NCBI GenBank assembly: GCA_015501595.1
Contig: JADNRX010000135.1
Coordinates: 1-64,000 of the forward strand
DNA: 64,000 bases
Direction of reading: 5' to 3'
DNA from: Hymenopellis radicata
Taxonomy: Eukaryota; Basidiomycota; Agaricomycetes; Agaricales; Physalacriaceae
Positions 22,224-34,149 of this stretch are shown here, one piece after another. How positions within the stretch are numbered: position 1 is the stretch's first letter; each line of letters opens with the position of its first letter. Made by a program: the position numbers and the translations under genes. A model generated the notes under the pieces. It was not told the origin of the DNA. It saw only the letters and a list, made by a program, of their open reading frames with translations, and did not search any database.

Positions 22224-23545
22224 TTATACCAGCCACCCCGCCTCACTTGCTTCTGACAGAAGCTGACCAACTGGCCGTCCACTTTCCGTTGGCTCCCGCG
22301 GCCTCGTCTCTCGTGCGAATTCGCGCGCTGCTGTTACTCCGTCAATGTAGACTTGCCCCAGTGTTTTCTCGCCTCTATGATAACTGGCGTACAGCTGGAA
22401 CGGCTTCTGTGTATCTGGATTAAGCTCTTCTTGACTTGCCAGAAAGCCCTCATCTATGCCTTGAGTCCAGATTGACTGGAGGATCGTGGTATAGTCCCTA
22501 ATGAGCCATTCTGGGTTGGGAAATGCGTCCCGGACGACGTCTGAGGAGCGGACCACAGCTCCGCCATCTCTGCAATCCCAGAGAGTAAAATTGACGATAT
22601 GTGCGATCGACGCGACTGACTACGGGCTAAAGAACTGAAAACGATTATTATTATTATAAGCGAAGCGGGAGAATGCAAACGTACCAAGACAGGCGGTTAC
22701 AAGCCAGGAAGATAAACCGCCTTTCACAGATATTCCTCCTCTTGAGTCCAACAATCGAGGCTTCGACTTTGACAATCATTCCAACATAGCGGCCTTCCAT
22801 GTTCTCTATGCACATTTACGTTTCGTGCACTATACGGACATCCCTCTCCATGCTGACTGCTGGTCTTGTTCGACGGCGTCCAAGTCAGCATTATCCGAAG
22901 TATAGTCGATCCGGAACTCCTCCGCGTTGACCAGGACGACGTGGAGAGGCTTGTCCTTGCCAGCGAATGCAACCAGAAAAATGCGGATATCCGTCGAGGT
23001 TATACGCAGTGTTTGACGGAGGAAGGGGACGAGCCATGATGGTGGCAGGGCGCGATTCGATACGCGCGACACTTCTGCGAGGAAAATCAGCCAAGACAGG
23101 CAACAAGCAGAATATGGATACGTACTGCGTTCAAGCATTTGCACGTGGAATACACTCCTTTGCCTTGATACTGGTCGAGTGTTAGCTATCGCCAACATCG
23201 CGGACGACAATGAGAACGCACCATGAACGTCTCAAAGTTGGAGTCACCAGCCATTTTCTAGGCCATCCGACGCGTTGAATTGCTCTCGATCTTGACTGTC
23301 CTAATGTCAGAAAATCCGGAAAAGTTAACAGCGGCCGACGCACAGCTTTTGGGCCATCTGCTGCAAGGGTTACGTCGTGGAGGACGACGACGCCCTCGAT
23401 GCCAAAGTCTTCGTAGTTGCGTGCCGATACCGAGGGTCTTCCTCAAGCACTTCCTTTATGCTAAAAGTGAAATTGGAGAGCGGGCCGTAGTAGTAGGGCC
23501 GGCGGGTACAGGTTGATGGTCGTCGACATCGTGGCCGACGATGAG
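22224..23545 (-). pseudogene. unknown gene, duplicated copy 1 (partly decayed)
   Basis: On the minus strand, coding-like stretches follow one another in shifting frames: a YYGPLSNFTFSIKEVLEEDP-type segment near 23490, NYEDFGIEGVVVLHDVTLAA near 23380, GDSNFETFM at 23230, a long stretch ending NADLDAVEQDQQSAWRGM (about 23060-22840), and a final exon ending TESGRPVGQLLSEASEAGWLV with a stop at 22224. At least one frame change and an internal stop are needed to join them. I do not recognise the family. The same gene recurs at 28405-29440, also broken. The last exon has no ATG of its own and must be spliced. Confidence 0.5.
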
Positions 23546-23599
23546 CACAGGGTGCACAGCCACCGGTTATTTGCCGGCAATCATCCTCTAATCAAAATG

Positions 23600-24734
23600 C
23601 GATTGCCATCAAGATTGCCATCCTACAGTCGAGACGGTACCGTCCTATAGGTATAGTACCCTTACCGCGGAGCATTTCAAAAACTCACCGTCGACGTCAG
23701 TGACGAACAACGTAAAACCCGCAGGCTCGTGCGCGATTGTAGAACCGTGAATGAATACTGGATACAGATGTCCTCGATGATTGATTCCCAGTGGACACCT
23801 TATCCGCTGGCTCAGACCACTGATGTGATCGCGAAGGATTGGTGCCCGTATCGCGTTTATGCACTCCAGAAGGCAGATATGTACGAAATGGGGAGCCAGA
23901 TAAATCAAGCAGATACATGTTTCCTTAATCCGGATTCCGAAGGTTGGCGGTGCATGGTCAAATGCGGGAAAGGATTTGAACGAGTTAACCTTGCGACATC
24001 TTGGAACTGTCACCGTGTCTGCTGTCCTGGTCATGTTCTCGTTTCGTTCCACATCTAGCTGTCTCGTACGTCGCTCTTATGGCTTTGCTCTTCGGCCATG
24101 TCGCTAAGGATTTTCACGTCGCTTTCGTCGTGGCGTGGATGTCTCTTCGAATTCTTCGTAGTTGCGATTCTCCGCGGTTGATGGTGCTTGAGGTGTTGCC
24201 CCCCTAATCTGTTGACGGTGTCGTTTGTCTTGGCGCTAGTCGAACCCTTCTCAGTTCTCAGGTTTTATGATGATCTTCGACGTAACTTCCTGGATGCTGA
24301 CTTGCATTTCAGGTCCGAAACGCATCAAGGTCTTGCCTTTTGTTTACCTGCGAACGTTACACAAGTGGGCAGCGCATGTGGGCTCTGAATCTTGCAGTAT
24401 CATGTATCAACCGAGGTCGTATGAGCAAAGTGCGCTCCGTCCCAGAATGCAGAGAATTCGCTTTCGTATACGGTGAAACACAACCCGAAGGTGGGGATGA
24501 CCGGCTCTCCTCAATCCCCGTTGTGATGTATCCACTGCGTGTCCCGAGTCGCCCAGCCTTCCGATTATGCAGCGGCCCTACAGACCGCCACCGATGCATA
24601 GGGTGCCCATTCAAATTGAGCGTCTTGTGCGCGGAGTAGTGCACTGCGTTTCTAACACGAACTTGTTTCGCCACTCCATCTTTCCTCGATTGAATGATTC
24701 TACACTATTAGGGAGCTTACTACGAATCAAAAGA
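23600..24734. other. no supported gene
   Basis: Both strands contain only short open stretches whose composition changes frame every hundred bases or so. Possibly an old F-box-like remnant, but I could not find a motif to support that. Confidence 0.3.
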
Positions 24735-25678
24735 CTAAACATTGTCATCATTCTCGTTCCCATTGTCCTCATTCTCGGAATCATAATCGAAACTCCATCC
24801 TGGAGTAATACTGTCAGTATGAAATACTCTCCTTCGAAAACGCCTACCGGAGACTGATTCAAGCAAAAATTGAGCTTGACCCATTGCATAGATATTCGGT
24901 GACACCCAAAAGGCAACCCGAGCAGCTACAGCTTTCAGGAAGTCGCTGCGGGCAGCATGGAATGGCAGGCTCGCGAATGATTTGGGATAGATACCAACAC
25001 GCCGAAAGTCGACGATGTACAATTGGTCGGTCTTTGAATCAAACAGGAAGTTCGATGGGCTGATATCGGAGTGATAAAACGTGAGGGGCTCATTACAAAA
25101 GTTGACGCTGATAGATCTGTTGCCGGGCGCCAGCAAAAGCGCCTGAAAGAAGGATTGCTGCCCGTCAGTAGACGTTCACATGAAGATTTGTAACGTACGT
25201 TGTTGAAATGGTCCTCGAGCGCCTTGGCCGAGTCAAAGGGCCTTGGAGCGACTTCGTCCCGGAAGATCGCGTGCAGAGCGGGCCCACCGCCAACTGTGCC
25301 GAGTGTGTTCGCCGGGACAGGTCGTGTAAGAAGCCAGTCGAGTGCTTCTGCAACCTTGTCGTACAGATGTTCGGCTTGGGCAGGGTTTGCCTCCAGACAT
25401 TCCTCAACAGTCGGAGCGTCAAAGAACTCCATGACCGTGTAACCCTGGTAGTCTTCGAACGAGTAGTAAACTTTAGGAATGCGAGGGGCATGCGGGTCGG
25501 TCGCGGCCTGATTAAACATGTACTCCTGCGTCTTCGCCTCGTTTGCGACCTCCGGCCCGAACTTGATGAACACGGGTAATCCACCTTCTGGTGTGTGCGT
25601 GAAGGTGCTTCCAACGGCCTTCTTACAGAGTGCGAGAATTTCAGCCTCAGACGGTATGATGAGGTTCCGGGAAGCCAT
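24735..25678 (-). CDS. aminoglycoside-phosphotransferase/choline-kinase-like protein
   Basis: Two exons (minus 25678-25199 and 25142-24735, intron GTACGT...TTTCAG) encode 295 aa. The N-lobe has GGLPVFIKFGP, with a lysine where the ATP-binding lysine is expected, followed by TQEYMFNQ as the helix C region. The catalytic loop is FYHSDISPSNFLFD (about 182-195), the H-x-D-x4-N signature of the APH/kinase-like fold. The metal-binding acidic residue is in the following YIVDFRRVGIYP. Family members in fungi are mostly of unknown substrate, so I would not call it antibiotic resistance. The C-terminus is acidic (ENEDNGNENDDN). Start MASRNLI is the ATG that gives the normal N-terminus; the upstream in-frame stretch is Pro-rich leader. 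Confidence 0.75.
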
Positions 25679-26274
25679 AGTTGGTCTGTAGGAAGGGAAG
25701 CACAAATGCAGGCAAATACGACCAGACTCACAGTTTGGAAATAAGGGTCTCAGCAAAGCGGTATGGGTTGGGGAGGTAATGGTCGGCGACAAGTCTCGGT
25801 CAGTGGGTCTATATAGCAGTGGGTGCATTCCTCAGTCCATTCTTCTGAAGGTATTGTTTGTTTCTGGTTTGTTTGTACCTATTGTCTCTCCGAGTGATCC
25901 GACAGTGTGACGGCTATATCGGAGCTCGTAGCTTTCCTCCATATCTCGACAGTTCATTCCATATCACTTACCATAGTACACGTACAGCCTCAAACCTGTA
26001 GTGCGGCAGTATACACATCGGAGCTTGTATTGCGTACAGCGACAATTACATATGGATAAGCTGCATTTCCATTCCTTGGGCCAGTCGTCATGACTCGTCA
26101 ATGCATCATTGTTGTTGCTCTACTTAGATCTTGACAGTTCATTGCATACCGCGTACCATATCTCTATTGTCTCCAAATCCGTTCCATTCTCCGCTGCATT
26201 AACGGCTCAGAAGTGAAACTCGCAAAAAATGGACTCAGAGCATGCAATGCAGCTGAACATTCCCTAACATCTTG

Positions 26275-26281
26275 TATAAAT
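26275..26281 (+). promoter_or_regulatory. TATA box of the following gene
   Basis: TATAAAT lies about 165 bases before the start codon at 26440 and just ahead of a pyrimidine-rich stretch (ACACCTCTCCAGTCC). This is the clearest core-promoter match in the window. Confidence 0.55.
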
Positions 26282-26439
26282 AGTGGGATTACATGCTTCC
26301 CTTCATACACGAACTCATACACCTCTCCAGTCCGCCGAACACTCGCTAGTTCTGACAGATTGTAGCATCAACGTTCCTTCTCAGCGTAAGTCAGGTTTTG
26401 TTTCAATATACCACAGAGTACTTAACTCTAGCACAGGAG

Positions 26440-27360
26440 ATGTCAGGGTCCGACTACTTGGGAATTACCGAGGACCGCTATCGTGATTTCAAGGGATTCA
26501 ACTTTCTGATACCTGTGGCCTATCTTCCCACAGAGGTGAAAGACTGGAAACTTGGCCAAATACTCGATGTTGAATTTTCCCCTACCGTGAACGGTACCAC
26601 CGTCAAGAACCATGTATCCATGCGCATCAATTTCGCGAAACCTCATTACTCGGAAGGGGGGAAAGTTCAGCACAAGAGTGTGCGTGTAGACATGTCTGTC
26701 CGCCAGAGTCCATATAGAATTCCTTCAGAATGGTCTCAGCTTGCGTGCTCAAAGGTACGTGCATTTCAGATATAAGATGAACATAGGCCTTACAGAAATC
26801 TAGGTTCTCTCCGAAGAGGGCAATGGCACGCATTGGAAGCGTGGCGTATTCACTGTGAAGTTGCTTCCGTACGATTCAGCCACACGCGACACCAATGCAT
26901 GCTTTCAGTTTAAATTGAAGAGAGAGGCTATGACGTTACGGGAATTCCTTAACGTTGCGAATAAGCGCCTTGACAAGTTCTTCTTCATTACACCCGATCC
27001 CGAAGACGGCAACGATATATGGAAAGGGTGCTACGATTTTGTGTGCGTACTATTTCAGTCTATGTCATGATTTGATACTTACATCCGACCTTTCACAGTA
27101 ACCAATACTACACCCAGCTTGTCATGGCAAACCTTCTCACCCCAAAGGACGAAAAGGAGAACGAGAAGCTCTACAAGCACATTCCCTATGTGTATGAGCG
27201 TACGGGCCCTAATGAGGTTACCCCGAGACATGAATTCATCCGGAAAGGGGCGTGGGAGAACTACAAGCGTATCGTAGGACCGAACATGGGATATAATCCC
27301 AAGCAGGCCATTCAACCAGATACGGAGGTGAAAGTGGACGTCGAACCTGGAGATTCGTGA
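26440..27360 (+). CDS. unrecognised three-exon gene
   Basis: Exons 26440-26754, 26804-27042 and 27099-27360 encode 271 aa in one continuous frame. A probable 5'-UTR intron begins at GTAAGTC near 26381 and ends CTAGCACAG just before the ATG. The protein is soluble-looking, with no signal peptide or membrane helix. Distinctive stretches are FNFLIPVAYLPTEVKDWKLG near the start, WKRGVFTVKLLPYDS in the middle and a Lys/Glu-rich tail (LLTPKDEKENEKLYKHIPY). Codon use is even and no stops interrupt it, so I consider it a real gene of unknown function. A TATA box lies upstream. Confidence 0.65.
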
Positions 27361-27734
27361 CAGTATATTTGATTACTGATCCTGTGTATTTGTATGGTGC
27401 TAGTCGCTACATAGCAGATAAATGTCATTCGTAAACGAGAACTGGGTATCCCTCCAGACGGATCCCGACGGATCCTCGCCACGTCTCAGAAGTCCAGTTC
27501 ATGGCCAGATTGAACGTTCAGGATAACGACAAGGTGATGTAGCGAAGGCATGAAGAGACTGTCGATCAGAGCGTGTCAAACGATATGAAAGAAACAAATG
27601 GCATGAGCGCGTGAAAAATATGACAAGCATATTGCATTTCCAGTCGAGAAAATTCTACGACTAGCTTGCGAAACAAACAAGACTGTCTGGGTTAGGAAGG
27701 CGAACAGATATCCCATAGTACATGTTGGCATCGC

Positions 27735-28350
27735 CTACACCACTCCCTCGGCGTCATCTAACGAGCAGACCGAGATCAGTTCAACTATCCCACAAACAAG
27801 TTGAGAACCGTGCCTATGACCGCCCGGAACGTCTCGCTTGCATCGCACTTCCACCTCCGGCAATTCAACATCAAGGACGTTAACAGCGGACCCGGGACAC
27901 CACAAGGACGCAGACAGACCAGGCGCTTGAACGTACGTCTCGAACGCCAAGTGCTTTAGGCTCGTGGAAGGACGATAGCGACGGGGTGATAACGAGAGCC
28001 GTGATGGTCGAGGCGGCGGCGGCGGGATCGGGTCGAGACCCATCGAGTAGGAGCAATATGGATTCTTGGGTTGGAGGGTATAGAGATTGGGGAATGCATC
28101 CGCTGAGGGTATCATGGATCCACCCAGTGGATACCCATTCGCGAACACGACAGCGCGAACATATGGACGGAGAGCTTTTTGGATAGGCTTGGTGATCCAG
28201 TTGATGGGAACGCTAAAATTGGACGTGACAACGCGGGCGAAATGTATGGGATGCGAGTGCGATGCTTTGAGCGCTGACATGTCGTGGAAAGAGCTCGCCG
28301 ATAATGGCACGTTGGTGCCAACTCGTCATATGTGTCGACGAGGTAATTAG
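27735..28350 (-). CDS. hypothetical protein fragment, possibly F-box/LRR-like
   Basis: The minus strand is open for about 190 codons. It includes RPYVRAVVFANGYPLGGSMI and SADAFPNLYTLQ, spacing reminiscent of the leucine-rich part of Agaricomycete F-box proteins, then a Pro-rich run and TSLKHLAFETYVQAPG. No F-box is visible and I could not join a convincing upstream exon. It may be a remnant. Low certainty. Confidence 0.3.
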
Positions 28351-28404
28351 CTGGGCATAAACCGCAGGCGGGCTAGGAAGCTGAGCAGGTGGTATGCCTT
28401 TCTG

Positions 28405-29440
28405 GGTAGGGAAGCGCGTCCGGAACGACGTCTGAGGTGCGTACCACAGACCCGCCATCTCTGCAATCCCAGAGAGTGAAATTAACGACAGGTGCGATCG
28501 ACGCGACTAACAGCTAAAGAACTGGAAACGATTATTATTATAATAAGTGAAACGGTAGAATGCGAACTCAGTTAACAGCATAGAACCTCCTTTCACAGAT
28601 AGTCCTCCGAGTGGTGTTGGCAAACAATCGAGGCTTCGACTTTGACAATCATGGTCCAACGTAGCGGCTGGCCATGTTTCCTATGCGCATTTCCGTCCGA
28701 CCTCCCTCTCCATTGATGACTCCTGGTCTTGTTCTACGGCGTCCAAGTTAGCATTATCCGGCTTTGGGTAAGTATGGTCGATCCGCGTTGACCAAGACGA
28801 CGTGGAGAGGCTTGTCCGTGCCAGCGAATGCACCCAGAAAAATGCAGATATCCGTCGTAGAGGAAGGGAGCGAGCTCCTGGGCTATGATGGTGGCAGGGC
28901 GCGATTCGAGACGCGCGACACGTCTGCGAGCAGAATCAGGCCAGACTGGCGACGAACAGAATATGGATACGTACTGCGTTCAAGCGGATATATGCGCGGG
29001 TACGAATAGATACTGATCGAGGGTTAGCTATCGCCAACATGGCGGACGACAATGAGCACGCACCGTGAACGTCTCAAAGTTGGAGTCGCCAATATTCCAG
29101 CCATTTTCTAGGCCATCCGACGCGTTGAATTGCTCTAAGCCGGTACCAGCCTGTCGTCCAGCAGCGCCGATCTTGGCTGTCCTGGTGTCAGAAAATACGG
29201 AAAACTCAACAGCGGGCGACGCACAGCTTGGAAAAGGCGTGGCAAGAGTATATATGGGTGACCGTCGTCGTGGACGATGACGCCCGAGATGCCAAAGTCT
29301 TCGTAGTTGTGCGCCGATACGACGGTCTTCCTCAAACTGCGCCTGGAGAGCGGGCAGTGGTAGTAGGGCCGGCGGGTGCAGGTTGATGGTAGTTGACATC
29401 GTGGCCGACGATGAGCAGAGGTGCACAGCCACACTGGATT
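28405..29440 (-). pseudogene. unknown gene, duplicated copy 2 (decayed)
   Basis: This is a second copy of the region at 22505-23560, in the same orientation. Shared landmarks on the plus strand are GCCATCTCTGCAATCCCAGA, AACAATCGAGGCTTCGACTT, GAACGTCTCAAAGTTGGAGT and CGACGCGTTGAATTGCTCT, at an offset of 5850-5896 bases. Relative to copy 1 it has small deletions and extra stops, so it is at least as damaged. The minus-strand reading NYEDFGISGVIVHDDGHPY is recognisable at about 29310. The MULE inserted less than 250 bases beyond its end. Confidence 0.6.
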
Positions 29441-29674
29441 TTCCGGCAATCAATCGTATCCGGGCCACAGACCGTACAGTACCCGTACCTTCATCTTTCC
29501 TCGTCAGGCGTTTCACAGGTGCAACAATATCATTATGCTTTCCATCGACACGCGCTTTCCCCCCTCCGCTGTCCCAACATTGCTCTTTTGCTTGACTTTT
29601 ACGCTCAGAGCCGATAGGATGTACTCGGGCTCTCGTACTCGACAGGATACCGAACATTACTGCATGCTTTGCCC

Positions 29675-29815
29675 AGTAAACGCTATCCGCCCACCACCGT
29701 TCAGCACCCGGGTCCGCGGCAACTGCCGTCCGAGGGTTCGAGCCAGGCCAAGAAGCGACTTTTATTTCTTCGTATCTGTTGTCTCTCACCTACCGACATA
29801 TTTTTCAAGCACAAA
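29675..29815 (+). repeat. MULE left terminal inverted repeat
   Basis: This 141-bp repeat is the exact inverse of 33614-33754 by eye. Just inside it, 29816-29857 repeats GTCCGAGGGTTCGAGCCAGG and the following bases of the TIR, so the left end carries a partial tandem duplication that the right end lacks. Confidence 0.9.
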
Positions 29816-30116
29816 GTCCGAGGGTTCGAGCCAGGCCAAGAAGCGACTTTTATTTCTGCATATCGTTTGGCATGTCGCTTCGCTGTCAGAGTATTTGTAG
29901 ATAGCGCCGAATGTCCAGATAAAGTTGTCCATAACATGTCTGAAATGATCAGGGATTCGTCCAAAATTGCACTCAGCATGTCCGTAGGATGTGTGTGTAT
30001 GTCCCCAGATAAGATTAAAAGATAGGAAAATTCACGTGCCCGTTACACGCTGACTTGACCATCGATCAATACGACGAACGTCTAGTGCCCGTGTAACCAC
30101 GATTCTACATGCCTGT

Positions 30117-33100
30117 CTAGTCTATAATAATCGCATTTGAAGCACTTCCAGTGGCCCCACCTTCCTGAGCATCGGACTCTCCCTGAATACTCGCTCCAAG
30201 TCTAGTCTCCTCCTCCGGTGTTGTCACCTCTCTCCTGGGAAGCACAACCTGATAGCCCATTGTGTTTCTGGTGTATCTGGCCGACTCCTTATCACCCTTC
30301 CTAGCCCATGTTGTCTCCCTCCGCCTCCCCGTCTCTGTGTACTTGCCAATGTCTCGTACCAAATGAGATGCATCAGCCCCGAAATTGCTTTGATCCATAC
30401 TTTTCAGCCAGATCTTCGAGCCAAGATCAAGCTGTTCATTCAACAGCTGTCCGGCGCGTATCAGATCTTGTGCTCGCTCTCGCAATCTGCGCTTTACATC
30501 GTCGTACTATCGCCCAGAGTCAGCAAGCATAATATGATATATCACTGGCAGTTAAACCTACTTCTTCGTCGTCATCTGCCTCATCCATGCGGATTGGAGA
30601 TGAACTCCCGGATATCTCAATCGGATAGTCATAGTCCCCCGCACTGGGACTCTGATGTCGCTGCCGCTTAGCTTTACCCGCTTCAAGCGAGTCGGAAACA
30701 GTAGATGCATCCCTGTGTGCCCGTTTGCCAAGGCTCAGAGTCGAAGAGAGTTGGCGATCGTCGCCGTCTGATATGGATCCGTCGTCAACATCGGGAAGGG
30801 GCTGAGAGCCCTTAGGGATAAGAAGTCGATGGCGATAAAACGGCACTGTTCGTCGCCGAACTACCTCCCGGAAAAAGCGCGGATCAGGATCCTCGACGGA
30901 CTGAACCAAATGCTTGCAGAGGCAGTAGGCGTTGTACTTCTGCTGACCACAGGTACATGTCCAGCTAGCCACATCGATCTTATACCTGCTCAAGTCACCT
31001 GTTGGGCGGTGTCGAAGCTTCTCCCAGTTTGCTTTGAAACTCTTCTGGAATGGAGAAAGCTCGTTAGACCGACCAGCACGGTAGTCCGGATCAAACTTAT
31101 GCATTTTGGCCTCGATGCGGGGACCCACATCAGTAACCAGTAGCCAAATAAGCTGGTCCAGTCGTGGATGGAGGATGTGATGAAGGGTCTCGTGCTTCAA
31201 GTAGCGCCAAAAGGTTTCGACAGTCATCGTTGTGCGAAGTCGGAAAAGACGAGGACTTGAGGAACGTGCCCAGAGTGCCCATTTCTTCGGTGCATACCAA
31301 GAAGTCCACATATAGCCCCATACTTCGCGCAAACCGCGCTGGTAGCAGAAGGTATACATCTCGTAGACGGCATCCGCACGAATTTGCTCTGCTGTGCGGT
31401 TGTTCCCGAGGCGATCCGGAAGCAATGGATGTTCGCAGAAGTGCTTGGTGAAGAGATGAAGGAGCCGTTTGCGATGGGGAGCGGGGCAAAAGACATACGT
31501 CTTGTTGTGCCCAAAGACAGATTCTGATGTTTCACCAGACTCGAACATCCAATCCGGACCGTCCTCCTGGTCCTGAGCATCGTGATCTGGAGTGTCAAGC
31601 TCATCGTCATCGAGTTCCTCCAGATATTCATCAAGCTCAGCTGCCGCCCTAGAATCGTCAACTTCCGCAACTTCTTCAAGTGCGCCGTTAGTCCGGATGA
31701 TGAGTTTGGGACGAGTCGGGGCTTTGTTGAGGCTTGACCCACCCAAGCGCAGAGTAATAGATGGAATAGCCTGTTGAGCAACCTGTACGTTCGCCTAGAG
31801 AATATGAGTAAGTAGGCTTGTTAGTACACAATCGGTTGAAGACTTACCGCATCCTCCTTTGACATCTGATTGACAGGTACAAACGTCTTGTCAATCCAGT
31901 CGAACTCGCCAAAGGCTTCCTCCTCATTATATAGTGCAGGATGTCGAGCGAGTACAGCAAGCCGAACCTTGATGGCACGGAGACAATGCCAGAAGCAGAG
32001 CTGATATTTCGCTGGAAGCTCTGCAAGAAAAGCATTGATCTCCGTAATGTCCTTGTCGGATAGCGTCTCCAGGATTCGCATCTCCCAATGGACTCGAAAA
32101 TGTGCCAGAAGCTTCCGGATATATTCCTCCTTCTTACCTGCCTCTCCATCATTCGACTGGATGAGAAGGTATCCGAGAGGACATCCTGAACCATAGACCT
32201 CGCCGAGTAGGGCATAAATTTCGAAGCGGGACTTGTTCGTGTTCCCTAGTACATGTCAGATTAGCTCTATACATGAACAGTCCCTATCAGAAAAGACTTA
32301 CAAGCAGAGTCAAGTGCGACTTCACGGATAGTACCACCCCACTTTCGAAGGATATTGGGCAGCGAGAAGGCAATGGCCGTGAAGCCGTCATCAGCATCAG
32401 GCATCGGAATCGGTTCAATATTGTAAGGAGAGGTTGCCGGGGTCTTTTGAAACTCTTCAAGAAGAATCCGGGCAGATTTAACCTCATCGTCGTCACGTTT
32501 CCATTCCTGTTGTGTGTGTTTCGACCATAGATTATAGATTGACTTCTGAGTGAAATCGGGAAGCCGGTGGGTTTTGAGAATCTCGCTCCAAAGCTAAAGG
32601 GAAGGTCATCAACTTCAAAAGGTCTTACTAAGACTTGAATCGACTTACTTGTGGTACGCGGAGCTGAAGATTTTCTAGCACGTATTTTTGCACATCTTTA
32701 GGAATGTCGATGCAACAGTAAGAGGTGTGCTTCTGTCTGTGGCGAATCCGAACAAACACGCCCGTGGTATCTTGACAGGCCCAGACACGAAGCCACCCAT
32801 CACAATCGAAGGTATCCATTTGCCCTTTACCGCGACGTTTGACGTCAGGGCCTTCAGTCTTTTGAGGCTTATGTTGGCGCTGAGAGTTTTGCGCACAGTT
32901 GAAGACAAAGCGCGTTACTCCGGTACTAGACGCGTGAAATCTCTTCTGTGTGCTAATTTTCTAATCAGCAGACATCAAAGACAGCGGAGTTGAGACGTAC
33001 TTCCAGCGGTAAGCGGTCTGATCCCAAATGGCCAGGCGAAGCAAGTTGACGCGTTGTTGGACGTCACCTTCCAGACCCTCCAAGGAGACAAATGCAGACA

Positions 33101-33434
33101 ACTCGAATGACGCGTCCTTCTTTGCCTTCTCCTCGAGCGTCGCGAGGAATGCATCAAGAGGGATCTCGGTAACGCCGCAAAAGTCTGATGCATCCTGATC
33201 TAAATCCTCCCCTTCCTGAGCCGGAGTATCAGACCCAATTTGGGAAGTGGCATTTTCTTTGTTGGCCTTCTCTTTAGCGCGGCGCTGCTGATTCCTGACG
33301 CGAGACTTCTCCGCGCATACGCGACAGGTCTTGCCGAATTCAATCCCGGACCGGCCAAAGGTGGGCTTGAAATGAGTCGCGTCACATGCGAACTCGGTTT
33401 TGCATTGACCGCATCTTTGGACTCTAACTGCCAT
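30117..33434 (-). CDS. MULE transposase with SWIM zinc finger
   Basis: It catalyses cut-and-paste transposition of the surrounding element. Six exons (minus: 33434-33001, 32952-32649, 32593-32302, 32245-31848, 31794-30562, 30506-30117) encode 1016 aa without interruption. An N-terminal zinc-binding motif uses C8, C11, C37 and C40. The RNase H-like core begins at LDSAWNTNKSRFEIYALLGE (first Asp about 340). It continues with LSDKDITEINAF (second Asp about 406) and the W-H motif CFWHCLRAIK (about 427). The third acidic residue is probably in VETFWRYLKHE. A SWIM finger C-T-C...C-L-C-K-H follows at about 745-770, then a disordered acidic/basic tail. The core order and SWIM finger are typical of MULE transposases, and the 9-bp duplication agrees. 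Confidence 0.88.
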
Positions 33435-33613
33435 TTGCGAGAGAAAAGCACCGAGTGACGCGAGAAATCTGATGGAGGCTGCAAGAAAGCTGGGTGCTGT
33501 CCAAATTAGGAAGGCACACTCTTTCATGCTCGAAGTCCCGCCAAAGGAGTGCCATTCATGTTCGGTATTATCTACACATATTCTGACAACACAACGACTT
33601 GTAAATACTGCTG

Positions 33614-33754
33614 TTTGTGCTTGAAAAATATGTCGGTAGGTGAGAGACAACAGATACGAAGAAATAAAAGTCGCTTCTTGGCCTGGCTCGAACCCTCGGA
33701 CGGCAGTTGCCGCGGACCCGGGTGCTGAACGGTGGTGGGCGGATAGCGTTTACT
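33614..33754 (-). repeat. MULE right terminal inverted repeat
   Basis: This is the 141-bp inverse partner of 29675-29815. It lies about 180 bases upstream of the transposase start codon, so it probably contains the promoter, as in other MULEs. Confidence 0.9.
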
Positions 33755-33763
33755 GCTTTGCCC

Positions 33764-34149
33764 ATATCATTATGCTACCCATCGACCCCACAATCCATAA
33801 CGTACTTGCCTCACACGTACCCACGTTCGGCCATCTCGGATTGTTGTTTGTCCGTCGACTCAACTGCTGGATAGACGTCCTTCAAGGCAGAGACGTTGCT
33901 CAAAGTGCAACCGCGCGCGATGGCGAATTCAAGATGCGCGGATGTATATATCCAGCTTTGCCTCTGTCCCGACTCCAATTCAACGGGGCTCCGGACAGGT
34001 AAGTATGTATTGCGATATGTAAACTGCCATTCCGCCCTTTAAATTTGCATTTCATTCTCCTGTACTGAATTCATTCCGATGTAGACATATAGCAATGTTG
34101 TGTGCAGAATGAACAAGCAGAGAATGGAAACACCGTATAAGAGTAGTCC
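33764..34149. other. intergenic, no supported gene
   Basis: The plus strand beyond the MULE is open in places, but no start, splice or domain signal supports a gene. The CATTATGC following the duplication continues the word found before the left end, as expected for a split target. Confidence 0.4.

Larger units (their letters stand above)
29675..33754 (-). mobile_element. complete Mutator-like (MULE) DNA transposon
   Basis: The element is 4080 bp. Terminal inverted repeats 29675-29815 and 33614-33754 are 141 bp each and I found no difference between them. The ends read AGTAAACGCTATCC and its complement. The 9-bp word GCTTTGCCC directly flanks both ends (29666-29674 and 33755-33763); a 9-bp duplication is the hallmark of MULEs. 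It encodes one spliced transposase on the minus strand with no internal stop. Identical TIRs, exact duplication and intact gene together suggest a recent insertion that may still be active. Confidence 0.92.
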
